DNA of 45,591 nucleotides, taken from an uncultured Pelagibacteraceae bacterium. Its GTDB lineage: Bacteria > Pseudomonadota > Alphaproteobacteria > Pelagibacterales > Pelagibacteraceae. The notes under the pieces were generated by a model, which saw only the letters and a program-made list of their open reading frames with translations, made no database searches and was not told the DNA's origin. Made by a program: the position numbers and the translations under genes. The stretch lies in NCBI GenBank assembly GCA_902570505.1, contig CACFYR010000004.1:1-45591 (forward strand), written 5' to 3'. Positions 1-10,149 of the stretch are shown here, one piece after another. The number at the start of each line of letters is the position of its first letter. Position 1 is the first letter of the stretch.

Positions 1-1371
1 GATAAAAATAAATTAATTTTAAATTTAAAAATAATTTTTCCTGATAAAGATTATATAAAAATCTCTAATAAAATTAATGAGGGAAAATTTTTTTATTTAG
101 AAAAGAATGTATCTAAAAAAAATTATAAAAAGTTATTTTTACTAGGAGATAAATCTATAAAAGAGGAACCAAAAATTTCAAGAGTTTACCCTAATGGCTC
201 ATTATTTAGTCATATTCTTGGTCAAATTGATGACAATAATAATGGAATATCTGGTTTAGAAAAATCATTTGATTATGAATTAAAAACATCCAGGGATGAT
301 TTAAAACTTTCATTAGATAGTGAAATTCAATATTTAATTAGAGAGGAGCTAATTGCGTCTTCAGAAATATTTAAAAATGTTGGTGCAGCTTCTATACTAT
401 TAGATGTTAATACAGGTGAAATTATATCTATGGTTTCTGTTCCTGATTTTGATCTTAATAAAAGAGAAAACATTACAGATAAAAATTTGATTAATAGAGC
501 AACTAAAGGAGTTTATGAATTTGGATCAGTTTTTAAAACATTTACTTTTACCGCAGGATTAAATGAGAAAATTATTGATGTTGATACGCCTTTTCAAAAC
601 CTAAAGAAGAATATATCATGTGCAGGTAACAATATAGGGGAATATGATAACAAAATTCCTGCTGATCTTACTGCCGAAGAAATTTTAATTAGATCAGGCA
701 ATATAGGCTCTGTTAGAATTGGACAAAAAGTAGGAATTGATAAATATTCGTCATTTTTAGAAAAAATAGGAATAACCAGTCAAATTAATTTCGATATAGA
801 AGAGACTGGTAATCCAATTCCTTTTAAGTGGGGCAAATGTAAATTAGCTACTAGCTCATTTGGTCATGGTATTACGACGACACTTTTGCAATTATCAAAA
901 GCATATGCTGTAATTTCAAATGGTGGTTATTTAATTGAGCCTACATTAATTAGAAATAAAAATTTAACAAAAGAAAATTATAAAAGAGTTTTGAATAAAG
1001 GAATTTCAAATAAGGTAAACAATGTTCTTAGAAAAATTGTTTCAACAAAAGCTGGAACAGCTGGATTTGCAAATGTGAAAGGTTATGAAATTGCAGGAAA
1101 AACCGGAACAGCTCAAAAAAGCGAAAATGGAAAATATACAAATGAAAAAGTAAATACCTTTGTATCTATTTTTCCTTACTCAAAACCAAAGTTTACATTA
1201 TTAGTTTTACTTGATGAACCAAAGGCAAATCAGGAATATATCTATACATTTAGAGATGGAACTAATTTTAAATATAAGGGCAATAAAAGAAATACTGCAG
1301 GTTGGACTTCAGTCGAAATTGCTGGAAAAATTATAGAAAAAATAGGTCCTATTTTAGCCACAAAATACTAA
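1..1371 (+). CDS. ftsI: Peptidoglycan transpeptidase FtsI (PBP3), 5' end cut by the window
   Basis: This is the C-terminal 456 residues of the septal class B penicillin-binding protein, which cross-links peptidoglycan at the division site from the periplasmic face of the inner membrane. The frame is open from base 1, so the ATG at 430 is an internal Met and not the start. All three penicillin-binding motifs are visible. The active-site SxxK lies in YEFGSVFK (Ser codon 526-528, Lys codon 535-537), SxN is the SGN at about 694-702, and KTGTA begins at codon 1099. The part before about base 420 belongs to the non-catalytic dimerisation domain. The N-terminal membrane anchor is outside the window. 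The gene lies 12 bases before murE-murF, as in a typical division/cell wall cluster. The identification is very secure. Confidence 0.95.
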   Translation, partial: DKNKLILNLKIIFPDKDYIKISNKINEGKFFYLEKNVSKKNYKKLFLLGDKSIKEEPKISRVYPNGSLFSHILGQIDDNNNGISGLEKSFDYELKTSRDDLKLSLDSEIQYLIREELIASSEIFKNVGAASILLDVNTGEIISMVSVPDFDLNKRENITDKNLINRATKGVYEFGSVFKTFTFTAGLNEKIIDVDTPFQNLKKNISCAGNNIGEYDNKIPADLTAEEILIRSGNIGSVRIGQKVGIDKYSSFLEKIGITSQINFDIEETGNPIPFKWGKCKLATSSFGHGITTTLLQLSKAYAVISNGGYLIEPTLIRNKNLTKENYKRVLNKGISNKVNNVLRKIVSTKAGTAGFANVKGYEIAGKTGTAQKSENGKYTNEKVNTFVSIFPYSKPKFTLLVLLDEPKANQEYIYTFRDGTNFKYKGNKRNTAGWTSVEIAGKIIEKIGPILATKY

Positions 1372-1383
1372 GAATTTTTTAAA

Positions 1384-4203
1384 ATGAAAATTGGAAATTT
1401 TTTAAAAGATATTGACAAAAGGTTTAAGCATCACAATTTTTCAGGGATAGCTTTTCACAGTAAAAATTGTTTCAAAAATTGTATCTATTTTTCAATAAAA
1501 GGAAAAGTCTCAAATGGTAATAATTTTATTGATGAGGCAATAAAAAATGGTGCAGACACAATAATATCAGATTTAAATTTTCAAGGTTATAGAGGAAAAA
1601 CTCTTTTTATTAAAAATAAAAATCCTAGATTATTAATGTCAAATTTTGTAAATAAAATTTATAGAAGAAAGCCCTATAATTTAGTTGGTGTTACTGGCAC
1701 AAATGGAAAGTCGTCTGTTGCAGATTTTTATTATCAAATATTAAATTTAAATAATATAAAATGTGCATCTATTGGTACACTTGGTGTAAAATCAAAGTAT
1801 TTTAATTTAAGAACAAATAATACTACTTTAGATAGCATTTCATTAAATAAAATATTTCAAAAATTAATTAAAAGAGGTATTGAAAATATTATACTTGAAG
1901 CTTCAAGTCATGGACTTCAACAAAATAGACTTGATGACTTAAAGTTCAACACATCTATTTTTACTAATTTTTCTAGGGACCATCTAGATTATCATAAGTC
2001 CTATAAAAGTTATTTAAATTCAAAGTTGATATTATTTAAAAAACTTACCCAAAGAGGAGGACTTGTAATTTCGGACAGAGGTATAAAGGAGTCTAAAATT
2101 TTAAAAAATATATCAAGAAAAAAAAAATTAAAAACTATCTTTTTGGGAAAAAATGCAGACCTACAAATCTTGGATATAAGTAAATTTAAAGACTTGCAAT
2201 TGGTCAAATTTAAATTCAATAATAAAGTTTACTCTTTTACAACGAAGTTAATAGGCAAAACACAAATTATAAATTTATTTATGGCTGTTATAGCAGCCAG
2301 TAAATTAATTGATATTTCAAAAATTGTTAACAAGTTAACATATGTAGTACCTGTCAATGGAAGGTTTGAAAATATAGGAAAACTTCTTAACAATTCAAAA
2401 GTAATATTAGATTATTCACATACACCTAAAGCATTAGAGACATGCATTGAAGATATTAAAAATCAATTTCAATTTAGCAAAATATCAATTTTATTTGGAT
2501 GTGGTGGAAATAGAGATAAACCAAAAAGATTAATAATGGGTAAAATTGCTGATAAATTATGTAATAAAATTTACTTAACAGATGACAATCCAAGATCTGA
2601 AAATCCAAAAAAAATAAGATCACAAATTAAAAAAGGTATTAAATATAACAAAGTTTTTGAGATCCCATCTAGAGAAATTGCAATAGAAAAAGCAATAAAA
2701 GATTTAAAATCGGGTGATGTTCTCATTGTTGCAGGAAAAGGACACGAAAATTTTCAAGAATATAAAACAAAAAAATTTTTCTCAGATAAATTATTTATTG
2801 AAAAATATATTGAAAAAAAAAATAAAGCTTTATCTAAAAATTGGAAGGTAAATATCATTAATGAGTCTTTAAACTTAAACATAAATAAAAATGCAAATAT
2901 TAAAAATGCCTCTATTAATTCAAAAAAAATAGATCAAAATGATTTATTTGTTGGAATTAAAGGAAAAAAATTTGATGGAAATAAATTTGCAATAGAAGCT
3001 GTCAAAAAAGGTTGTTACGCAATCGTTGATAAAATATACCACAAACATAAAAAAATTTTATACGTTAAAAATACTTTAAGTGAGTTCCTCAAACTATCAT
3101 CAAAAGTTAGAGATGTTTCAAATATTTACACTATAGCGATTACTGGTTCTGCAGGTAAAACGTCAACTAAAAATTTAATTGGACAATCTTTTTCTAAAAT
3201 CACAAGCACAATTTTTTCCAAGAAATCATTTAATAATAAATACGGTGTTCCAATTTCTTTGTTTCAAATTGAAAACAAAACAAATGTTGGTGTTTTTGAG
3301 GTCGGAATGGATAAAAAAGGAGAGATTAAAAATCTATCCAAATTTATAAAACCTGATGTTGGTTTAATCACTAATATTTCATATGCGCATATAAAAAATT
3401 TTAAAAGTCTTAAAGAAATAGCAGAGGCAAAATCAGAGTTAATTGAGAATATAAGCCCAAATGGAACAATAGTTTTAAATAAAGATGATAAATTTTATAA
3501 TTTCTTTAAAAGAAAAGCTATTAAAAATAGTTTAAGAACAATTAGTTTCAGTTTATTTAAAAATAAAGGTGCAGATGTTTGTGTTGATAAACTAATTAAA
3601 AGTAAAAATAAAAATATCTTGAGCGTTAAATATTTAAATAAAATTTTCAATTTTAGTATTAAAAATGAACTAATTCCCTATCAACAAAATATTTTAGCAA
3701 CAATATCTGTCTTATCATTGAAATTCGATTTAAATAAAATCAGTAAATTTATATTTAATAGTTATAAAATTCCTGAGGGAAGAGGAGATATTTTTAAATT
3801 CAAAACAAAAAATAAAAATATTACTATTTTTGATGAAACATATAATTCCAACCCAATTTCTCTGCAATTTGCTATAAATAAATTTGATAAAATTTATCAA
3901 CCCAATTCAAAAAAATTTTTGATCTTAGGAGATATGCTTGAATTAGGAAAATTCTCTATAAAATTGCACAAGCAATTCTCTAATATTTTAAATAAATCAA
4001 ATATAGATAAAGTGTATGTATATGGTAAATATATAAGTCATACATTCAACAAAATAAAAACACAAAAAAAGGGAAAAATTTTTAATAATAAAAAACAAAT
4101 TTTTGATTTTATAAATAATGAAATGGAGAATAGAGATAGTCTTATGATAAAAGCGTCTAACTCAGTAGGACTTAACAAAATTATCTCTAAACTTAAAAAA
4201 TAA
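1384..4203 (+). CDS. murE-murF: Fused MurE-MurF peptidoglycan ligase (bifunctional)
   Basis: One continuous 939-residue frame carries two cytoplasmic Mur ligases. Residues 1 to about 480 are MurE, which adds meso-diaminopimelate to UDP-MurNAc-L-Ala-D-Glu. Its ATP loop GTNGKSS is at 105-111, a DYSHTP motif follows near 343, and the DNPR motif at 401-404 is the diaminopimelate-selecting signature. Residues from about 485 to the end are MurF, which adds D-Ala-D-Ala. It has an ATP loop GSAGKTS at 588-594, then EVGMD and ETYNSNP motifs. Normal MurE and MurF are each roughly 450-500 residues, so both halves are full length. There is no stop, start or ribosome site between them. The fusion would let one polypeptide carry out two consecutive steps. 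It overlaps mraY by one base. Confidence 0.95.
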   Translation: MKIGNFLKDIDKRFKHHNFSGIAFHSKNCFKNCIYFSIKGKVSNGNNFIDEAIKNGADTIISDLNFQGYRGKTLFIKNKNPRLLMSNFVNKIYRRKPYNLVGVTGTNGKSSVADFYYQILNLNNIKCASIGTLGVKSKYFNLRTNNTTLDSISLNKIFQKLIKRGIENIILEASSHGLQQNRLDDLKFNTSIFTNFSRDHLDYHKSYKSYLNSKLILFKKLTQRGGLVISDRGIKESKILKNISRKKKLKTIFLGKNADLQILDISKFKDLQLVKFKFNNKVYSFTTKLIGKTQIINLFMAVIAASKLIDISKIVNKLTYVVPVNGRFENIGKLLNNSKVILDYSHTPKALETCIEDIKNQFQFSKISILFGCGGNRDKPKRLIMGKIADKLCNKIYLTDDNPRSENPKKIRSQIKKGIKYNKVFEIPSREIAIEKAIKDLKSGDVLIVAGKGHENFQEYKTKKFFSDKLFIEKYIEKKNKALSKNWKVNIINESLNLNINKNANIKNASINSKKIDQNDLFVGIKGKKFDGNKFAIEAVKKGCYAIVDKIYHKHKKILYVKNTLSEFLKLSSKVRDVSNIYTIAITGSAGKTSTKNLIGQSFSKITSTIFSKKSFNNKYGVPISLFQIENKTNVGVFEVGMDKKGEIKNLSKFIKPDVGLITNISYAHIKNFKSLKEIAEAKSELIENISPNGTIVLNKDDKFYNFFKRKAIKNSLRTISFSLFKNKGADVCVDKLIKSKNKNILSVKYLNKIFNFSIKNELIPYQQNILATISVLSLKFDLNKISKFIFNSYKIPEGRGDIFKFKTKNKNITIFDETYNSNPISLQFAINKFDKIYQPNSKKFLILGDMLELGKFSIKLHKQFSNILNKSNIDKVYVYGKYISHTFNKIKTQKKGKIFNNKKQIFDFINNEMENRDSLMIKASNSVGLNKIISKLKK

Positions 4204-5288
4204 TGTTATATCATATTTTTACAAGCCTGATTGAAGATTATTCATTCTTAAACATTTTTACTTATTTAACTGTTCGAACCGGTCTAGCAATGTTCACAGC
4301 TATGTTGGTAATATTTATAATTGGTACGCCTTTTATAAATTTTTTTTCAAAAAAACAGATACATGATCCAATTAGAAAAGATGGTCCAGAGAAACACATA
4401 TTAAAAAAAATTGGTACACCTACAATGGGAGGTGTGCTTATTTTAATTGGTTTATTTTCTGGGATACTTTTGTGGAGCGATTTACAAAACTCTTTTAACT
4501 GGTTTTTAATTTTTATAGTTTTTTCTTTTGGATTATTAGGAGCTTTCGATGATATTAAAAAAATAAGGAGCAAAAGTTCAGATGGAATGTCATCAAAAAC
4601 TAAATTCTTACTTCAAATTATTATTAGCTTAATTGGAATTATTATTTTAACTTATATAGTAAATCCAGTTGATCTAAAAAACTTATACGTGCCATTTTTT
4701 AAAAATGTTGTCATAAATCTTGGGTGGTTTTTTATACCATTTTATTTATTTGTAATTATTGGTTCTTCAAATGCAGTAAATTTAACTGATGGATTAGATG
4801 GCCTGGCAACTGTTCCTGTAATACTTGTAGCTGGATGTTTTGCTTTTATAAGTTATGTAAGTGGAAATATAGTTTTTTCTGAATATTTACACATTTCATA
4901 TATCGAGGGTGTTGGTGAAGCCGCAGTGTTTTGTGGTGCTATAATAGGATCTTGTTTAGGCTTTCTTTGGTTTAATGCCCCGCCTGCAAAAATTTTTATG
5001 GGTGACACTGGATCACTCTCTCTCGGTGGATCACTTGGAGCCATATCAATTATAACTAAACACGAAATTGTTTTAGCAATTACAGGAGGTTTATTTGTTT
5101 TTGAGGCTATATCGGTAATAGTACAAGTTTTATCTTTTAAATTAACAGGAAAAAGAATTTTTAAAATGGCACCAATACATCACCATTTTGAGAAAAAAGG
5201 ATGGGAAGAGTCCACAGTTGTTATAAGGTTTTGGATAATTTCGATAATTCTTGCAATGATAGGACTTGCAACACTTAAACTTAGATAA
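4203..5288 (+). CDS. mraY: Phospho-N-acetylmuramoyl-pentapeptide transferase MraY
   Basis: MraY transfers phospho-MurNAc-pentapeptide from UDP to undecaprenyl phosphate, making lipid I at the inner face of the cytoplasmic membrane. The 361-residue protein is polytopic, with about ten hydrophobic segments, and has the family's length. Visible signatures are the acidic DDIKK motif after the third or fourth segment, NAVNLTDGLDGLA, the FMGDTGSLSLGG loop and the MAPIHHHFEKKGWEE histidine motif near the C terminus. The start ATG shares its A with the last base of the murE-murF stop codon, and its own stop overlaps the murD start by one base. This indicates translational coupling along the cluster. 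Confidence 0.96.
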   Translation: MLYHIFTSLIEDYSFLNIFTYLTVRTGLAMFTAMLVIFIIGTPFINFFSKKQIHDPIRKDGPEKHILKKIGTPTMGGVLILIGLFSGILLWSDLQNSFNWFLIFIVFSFGLLGAFDDIKKIRSKSSDGMSSKTKFLLQIIISLIGIIILTYIVNPVDLKNLYVPFFKNVVINLGWFFIPFYLFVIIGSSNAVNLTDGLDGLATVPVILVAGCFAFISYVSGNIVFSEYLHISYIEGVGEAAVFCGAIIGSCLGFLWFNAPPAKIFMGDTGSLSLGGSLGAISIITKHEIVLAITGGLFVFEAISVIVQVLSFKLTGKRIFKMAPIHHHFEKKGWEESTVVIRFWIISIILAMIGLATLKLR

Positions 5289-6568
5289 TGGTTATTCTAA
5301 AAGGGAAAAAATTTCTTATTTATGGTTTTGGTTTAAGTGGAAAATCTTGCTTCAGGTTTTTAAATAAAAATAATTATGTAAGAATCTTAGACGATAAGGA
5401 AGAAAATATACCAAAAATACTTTCAAAAAAAAAAATAATAAAAAAAAAACTCAGAAGAGTTAATTTTGACTATATTGTTTTAAGCCCAGGAATAGATAAA
5501 ACATCTTGTTCTATAAAAAAGTATCTTAAAATTAATAGTAATAAAATAATTAACGAATTAGACATATTTTATTCCCTATGTCCAAAAAATAAAAAAATAT
5601 CAATTACGGGAACCAATGGAAAATCAACAGTAGTATCAATTATTTATAAAGTGCTAAAAAAATCAGGAATTGATGCAAGATTAGTTGGAAATATAGGTTT
5701 TCCAATACTATCTGAAAAAAATATAAATAAAAACACAGTTTTTATTATTGAGGTCTCATCATATCAAATTGAATATTCAAAGTACTTTATTTCAGACATA
5801 GCTGTAATACTTAATATATCACCTGATCATTTAGAAAGACATAGGTCATTTAAAAATTATTACGAGACAAAATTTAAATTAATTAAAAATCAAACCAAAA
5901 GAGGCGTATCTCTAATTAACAAAAATCTAGATCATTTTGATAAATATTCAAAAAAAAATGATATTAAATCAAAAATTTATAAAATAAATCCTATTGTCTC
6001 AAATAAAATAATTTCAAAAATATCAAATAATTATTTTTTAAATAAAAATAATTTAGAAAATTTAAAATTTGTCTTAAAAATTTGTCAAATATTTAAAATC
6101 AAAATTAATACTTTTTTTGAAACTTTAAATAAATTTAAAGGATTGCAATATAGACAACAAACAATTTTAAAAAAAAAGAATTTAATTATTATAAATGACT
6201 CAAAATCGACAAGCTTTTCTTCAAGTATAAATTTAATTAAGTCTTATAGAAATATTTATTGGATTTTAGGTGGACAGTCAAAGATGGGCGATAAATTAAC
6301 TTTAAAAAAATCTGATTTTTACGATGTAAAAGCTTACATATATGGGAAAGACAAAAATTTTTTTAAAAATAAACTCAAAAATAAAATAAAATGTAAAAAA
6401 TTTAAAAATTTAAATGATGCTACAAAAAGCGTTTATAATAATATATCCAACGATAAAAGTTTAAAACATATTATTTTTAGCCCTGCTGCTGCCTCTTATG
6501 ATCAATATAGAAATTTTGAAGAAAGAGGAAAAAAATTTAATTTAATAGTCAAAAAATTAAAATTTTAA
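5288..6568 (+). CDS. murD: UDP-N-acetylmuramoyl-L-alanine--D-glutamate ligase MurD
   Basis: MurD is the cytoplasmic ATP-dependent ligase that adds D-glutamate to UDP-MurNAc-L-Ala. At 426 residues it is slightly short for the family. An N-terminal nucleotide-binding region (GFGLSGKSCF near residue 14) recognises the UDP moiety. The central ATP loop is ITGTNGKSTV, followed by EVSSYQIE and NISPDHLERH, both typical of Mur ligases. The C-terminal domain carries the NDSKSTS and SPAAASYDQYRNFEERG motifs, the latter strongly MurD-like. The protein is very lysine-rich, as expected from the base composition. It starts inside the mraY stop codon and ends two bases before ftsW. Confidence 0.95.
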   Translation: MVILKGKKFLIYGFGLSGKSCFRFLNKNNYVRILDDKEENIPKILSKKKIIKKKLRRVNFDYIVLSPGIDKTSCSIKKYLKINSNKIINELDIFYSLCPKNKKISITGTNGKSTVVSIIYKVLKKSGIDARLVGNIGFPILSEKNINKNTVFIIEVSSYQIEYSKYFISDIAVILNISPDHLERHRSFKNYYETKFKLIKNQTKRGVSLINKNLDHFDKYSKKNDIKSKIYKINPIVSNKIISKISNNYFLNKNNLENLKFVLKICQIFKIKINTFFETLNKFKGLQYRQQTILKKKNLIIINDSKSTSFSSSINLIKSYRNIYWILGGQSKMGDKLTLKKSDFYDVKAYIYGKDKNFFKNKLKNKIKCKKFKNLNDATKSVYNNISNDKSLKHIIFSPAAASYDQYRNFEERGKKFNLIVKKLKF

Positions 6569-6570
6569 AA

Positions 6571-7689
6571 ATGTTAAAAAAATTATTTTTTATTTATTAT
6601 GAATGGTGGAAAAAAATTGATAAAATAATTTTTTTTATAATTTTATTCTTATTTCTACTAGGGTTATTTTTTTCCCTAGTTTCTACTTCAATTATTGCAT
6701 CTGAAAAATTAAATACAAACTCATATTATTTTTTTATTAAACATTTGATATTTATATTAATTGGTTCTTTTATTTTTATTTTCCTCTCACTTTTAGAGGA
6801 AAATAAACTAATAAACTCTTGTATTATTCTTTTTTTCATTTGCTTGTTTTGTCTGGCCTTAGTGCCCATTTTAGGAATTGAAGTTAAGGGATCAAAAAGA
6901 TGGATTGATATTGGTATTCTACCAAGATTTCAACCAATTGAGTTATTAAAACCATTCGTGATTGTTATTTTAAGTACTTTATTATCAACTTTCAAAATTC
7001 AAAATTTATACTTGAAATATTTTTTAAGTCTCGCTTTAATTATGCCCATAGTTATGTTGCTTATAACACAGCCAGATATAGGCCAAACCTTGTTGTTGAT
7101 TTTAGTTTGGTTATCATTAATTTTTATTTCAGGTATCAATTTATTAATTTTTTCATGTTTTTTTTTACTTTTAGGATCAATTTTAAGTTTCGTTGTAATT
7201 TTTATCCCAAAATTTGCTTACATTAAATTAAGATTATTTTCTTTTTTAAATCCTACAAGTGGAAATAATTATCAATCTGAGAGAGCCACCGAAGCCATAA
7301 TCAATGGCGGGCTATTTGGTCAAGGCATAGGCGAAGGTACATTAAACTCAAAAGTTCCAGAGGCACATACAGATTATATTATTTCGGTAATTTCTGAGGA
7401 ATTTGGTGCCTTAATTGTGATTTTAATTATGATTATATACTTAGTTTTATCTTTTAAAATAATGAAAAAAATAGACCAGGAAACTAATCAAAACCACAAA
7501 TTAATACTTTTAGGATGTTTAGTTTTAATATTATTTCAGACCTTTATACATATCGGGGTAAATATAAGAATCCTGCCCACTACAGGAATGACACTTCCTT
7601 TTTTAAGCTACGGGGGATCTTCAATAATTAGCACCTCTATTATATCAGGTATCATTTTAAATTTTACAAAAAGAAAAATAAATAATTAA
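6571..7689 (+). CDS. ftsW: Lipid II polymerase FtsW (SEDS family)
   Basis: FtsW is the SEDS glycosyltransferase that polymerises lipid II during septation, in partnership with FtsI. The 372-residue protein has about ten membrane segments. SEDS landmarks are visible: GSKRWIDIG in the large extracytoplasmic loop, TQPDIGQTLL, then SERATEAIINGGLFGQGIG and the SEEFGAL segment, and finally TGMTLPFLSYGGSS near the C terminus. RodA looks similar, but the position between murD and murG, in the same cluster as ftsI, favours FtsW. The start ATG is two bases after the murD stop, and the stop overlaps the murG start. Confidence 0.94.
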   Translation: MLKKLFFIYYEWWKKIDKIIFFIILFLFLLGLFFSLVSTSIIASEKLNTNSYYFFIKHLIFILIGSFIFIFLSLLEENKLINSCIILFFICLFCLALVPILGIEVKGSKRWIDIGILPRFQPIELLKPFVIVILSTLLSTFKIQNLYLKYFLSLALIMPIVMLLITQPDIGQTLLLILVWLSLIFISGINLLIFSCFFLLLGSILSFVVIFIPKFAYIKLRLFSFLNPTSGNNYQSERATEAIINGGLFGQGIGEGTLNSKVPEAHTDYIISVISEEFGALIVILIMIIYLVLSFKIMKKIDQETNQNHKLILLGCLVLILFQTFIHIGVNIRILPTTGMTLPFLSYGGSSIISTSIISGIILNFTKRKINN

Positions 7690-8762
7690 TGAAAAACGTT
7701 TTGATATCAACTGGAGGCACAGGGGGACATGTTATACCTGCTTTAAATATAAATGACCACTTAAGTAATACATTTAATACATATATTGTTACAGATCTGA
7801 GAGGAATGAAATTTATCGATAAAAATAAATATAAATTTGACATTATCGAAACTCCTAAATTACCATCCTCGATAATTAAGTATCCAATTTATTTTTTTTT
7901 ACTTATATACTCACTTATAAAATCCTTTATTTACCTAAAAAAAAAGAAAATAAATTATGTAATTAGTACTGGTGGATACATGTCTATGCCATTATGTATA
8001 ATTGCAAAATTTTTAAGTATAAATATTTATTTATTCGAGCCAAATAAAGTTTTAGGAAGATCAAATAAATTAATACTTGGGTTCTCAAAAAAAATTATAT
8101 GTAACTATGAAAATATCATTAATTTTCCATCTAAATTTGTTAGTAAAATTTTTCTTGTTAAACCTATCTTAAAAAAAGAAATCTTTTTATTAAATAAAAA
8201 CAAAAAAACTCCAAATGATGGTTTAAATATTTTAGTTTTAGGAGGTAGTCAGGGTGCAAATTTTTTTGATCAATTTGTTGAAAACTTAATATTAAATTTA
8301 TCAAAAAAATTCAAAATTACTGTTTATCAACAAGTAAATAATCCTAATATATTAGATAAATTAAAAAAAAAATATTTAGATAACAATATTCAAAGTAATA
8401 TTTTCACTTTTGATAACGACATTTTAAAGTCAATGAATAAATGTAATATTGCAATAACAAGATGTGGTGCATCAACAATTGCTGAATTAGTATATTTTAA
8501 TATTCCTTTTATCGGAATACCTTTTCCTTTTGCTAAAGATAATCATCAATTTTATAATGCTAAATTTTATGAGGAAAATGATTGTTGTTGGTTGTATAAG
8601 CAAAAAGATATCAGCTTAAACAAAATGCTAGATTTATTTAATAGAATTATAGAAAATCCGAATTTATATTTAAAAAAATATGAAAACTTAAGTAAATTTT
8701 CATATGAATACGATTGGAATAATGTAAACAAAAAATTAATAGATTTACTAGATGAAAATTAA
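7689..8762 (+). CDS. murG: Undecaprenyldiphospho-muramoylpentapeptide GlcNAc transferase MurG
   Basis: MurG adds N-acetylglucosamine from UDP-GlcNAc to lipid I to give lipid II, acting peripherally on the inner face of the membrane. The 357-residue protein shows the GT-B layout. An N-terminal glycine-rich loop STGGTGGHVIPAL binds the acceptor phosphate. The second domain begins with LGGSQGANFFDQF, and a donor-binding region RCGASTIAEL is followed by PFPFAKDNHQFYNA. The length is normal. It overlaps ftsW by one base at its start and murC by 11 bases at its end, again suggesting coupled translation. Confidence 0.95.
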   Translation: MKNVLISTGGTGGHVIPALNINDHLSNTFNTYIVTDLRGMKFIDKNKYKFDIIETPKLPSSIIKYPIYFFLLIYSLIKSFIYLKKKKINYVISTGGYMSMPLCIIAKFLSINIYLFEPNKVLGRSNKLILGFSKKIICNYENIINFPSKFVSKIFLVKPILKKEIFLLNKNKKTPNDGLNILVLGGSQGANFFDQFVENLILNLSKKFKITVYQQVNNPNILDKLKKKYLDNNIQSNIFTFDNDILKSMNKCNIAITRCGASTIAELVYFNIPFIGIPFPFAKDNHQFYNAKFYEENDCCWLYKQKDISLNKMLDLFNRIIENPNLYLKKYENLSKFSYEYDWNNVNKKLIDLLDEN

Positions 8763-10149
8763 GTTAGCAAAAACTGAGAATATTCACTTTATAGGAATTG
8801 GTGGTATAGGCATGAGTGGTTTAGCCATTATTATGAAGGGATTAGGTTTTAAAGTTCAAGGTAGTGACAAAAATTTTAACAAAAATCTAGAGAGATTGAG
8901 GAATAATAAAATTAATTATTTCATAGGCCATAAAAAATCAAATATCTTAAAATCAACTATTATAGTTGTTTCGTCAGCAATACCCTCAAATAATCCTGAG
9001 ATAAGAGAGGCAAAAAGAAAAAATTTACCAATTTATAAAAGAGGGGAAGTTTTAGGTCATATTGTATCATTATTGAAAAATATTGTTGTTGCTGGATCGC
9101 ATGGAAAAACTACAACTACCTCCTTAATATCATCTATTTTTTCAGAAACAAAAATGGATGCAACAATCATTAATGGGGGAGTTTTAAATTCATATGGTAA
9201 TTCTGCGAGATTAGGAAAAAGTGAATGGTGCGTGCTAGAATCTGATGAGTCCGATGGTAGTTTCTTAAAAATACCTATAACATATTCAGTTGTTACCAAC
9301 ATAGATAAAGAACATTTAGACTTTTATAAATCAATAGACAATTTAAAAAAAAATTTTCAAACATTTATTGAAAATACTCCATCATTTGGAAAATGTTTTG
9401 TATGTTTTGACGACAAAACAAATAAAGATGTTTTAAAAAAAATTAAAAATAAGAATTTTTTGACTTATGGAATGGAAAATAAAACTAATTTTAGAATTAA
9501 GAATGTATCGCAAAAAGAAAATCAATCTCAATTTGACTTAATTATTTCTTTGCCAGGCAGGCCTATTAAAATAATTAAAAAAATTCAATTACCAATTATA
9601 GGTGTACACAATATAAAAAATGCAACTGCTGCAATTGCTGTATCCCATTCGATTGGAATCTCCGATAAAATAATTAAAAGAGGATTAAAAAATTATCAAG
9701 GTGTTCAAAGAAGATTTAATTACTTATTTGAGCATAAAAAATCAATCTTTATTGACGATTATGCTCATCATCCAACTGAGATTAAATCAGTATTAAGTGG
9801 AGTTAAAGAAGTATACAAAAAAAGAAATATTTACTGCATATTCCAACCTCACAGAGTTTCAAGAATAAACGATTTAAAAATACAATTTGAAAATTGTTTT
9901 AAGCATGCTTCTTATGTAGTTTTATGCCCTGTATTTAAAGCGGGAGAAAAAATACGTTTAAAACTAAATTATAGAAAATTTGCGTCAAATATTGCTAAGA
10001 AGTCAAATACAATTGTAATTATGATACAGGATGAAAAAGAATTAATAAAATTTGTAAAACAAAATATTTTTGGAAAAAATATAGTAATTGGCATGGGTGC
10101 AGGTTCTATTTCTGGTTGGATGAAAAATTTAAAATTTAATTTAAAATGA
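8752..10149 (+). CDS. murC: UDP-N-acetylmuramate--L-alanine ligase MurC
   Basis: MurC catalyses the first amino acid addition to UDP-MurNAc, using ATP and L-alanine in the cytoplasm. The 465-residue protein starts with the UDP-binding loop GIGGIGMSGLA, characteristic of MurC. It then shows the ATP loop AGSHGKTTTTSLI, the ESDESDGSF motif, the TNIDKEHLDFY motif and the C-terminal DDYAHHPTEI and FQPHRVSR motifs. The length matches the family. The start lies 11 bases inside the end of murG, and its stop overlaps the murB start as ATGA. Confidence 0.96.
   Translation: MKIKLAKTENIHFIGIGGIGMSGLAIIMKGLGFKVQGSDKNFNKNLERLRNNKINYFIGHKKSNILKSTIIVVSSAIPSNNPEIREAKRKNLPIYKRGEVLGHIVSLLKNIVVAGSHGKTTTTSLISSIFSETKMDATIINGGVLNSYGNSARLGKSEWCVLESDESDGSFLKIPITYSVVTNIDKEHLDFYKSIDNLKKNFQTFIENTPSFGKCFVCFDDKTNKDVLKKIKNKNFLTYGMENKTNFRIKNVSQKENQSQFDLIISLPGRPIKIIKKIQLPIIGVHNIKNATAAIAVSHSIGISDKIIKRGLKNYQGVQRRFNYLFEHKKSIFIDDYAHHPTEIKSVLSGVKEVYKKRNIYCIFQPHRVSRINDLKIQFENCFKHASYVVLCPVFKAGEKIRLKLNYRKFASNIAKKSNTIVIMIQDEKELIKFVKQNIFGKNIVIGMGAGSISGWMKNLKFNLK

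Noticed and set aside
430..1371. ftsI starting at the ATG at 430
   Set aside because: The frame is open to base 1 and the upstream sequence encodes the ordinary FtsI dimerisation domain, so this Met is internal.
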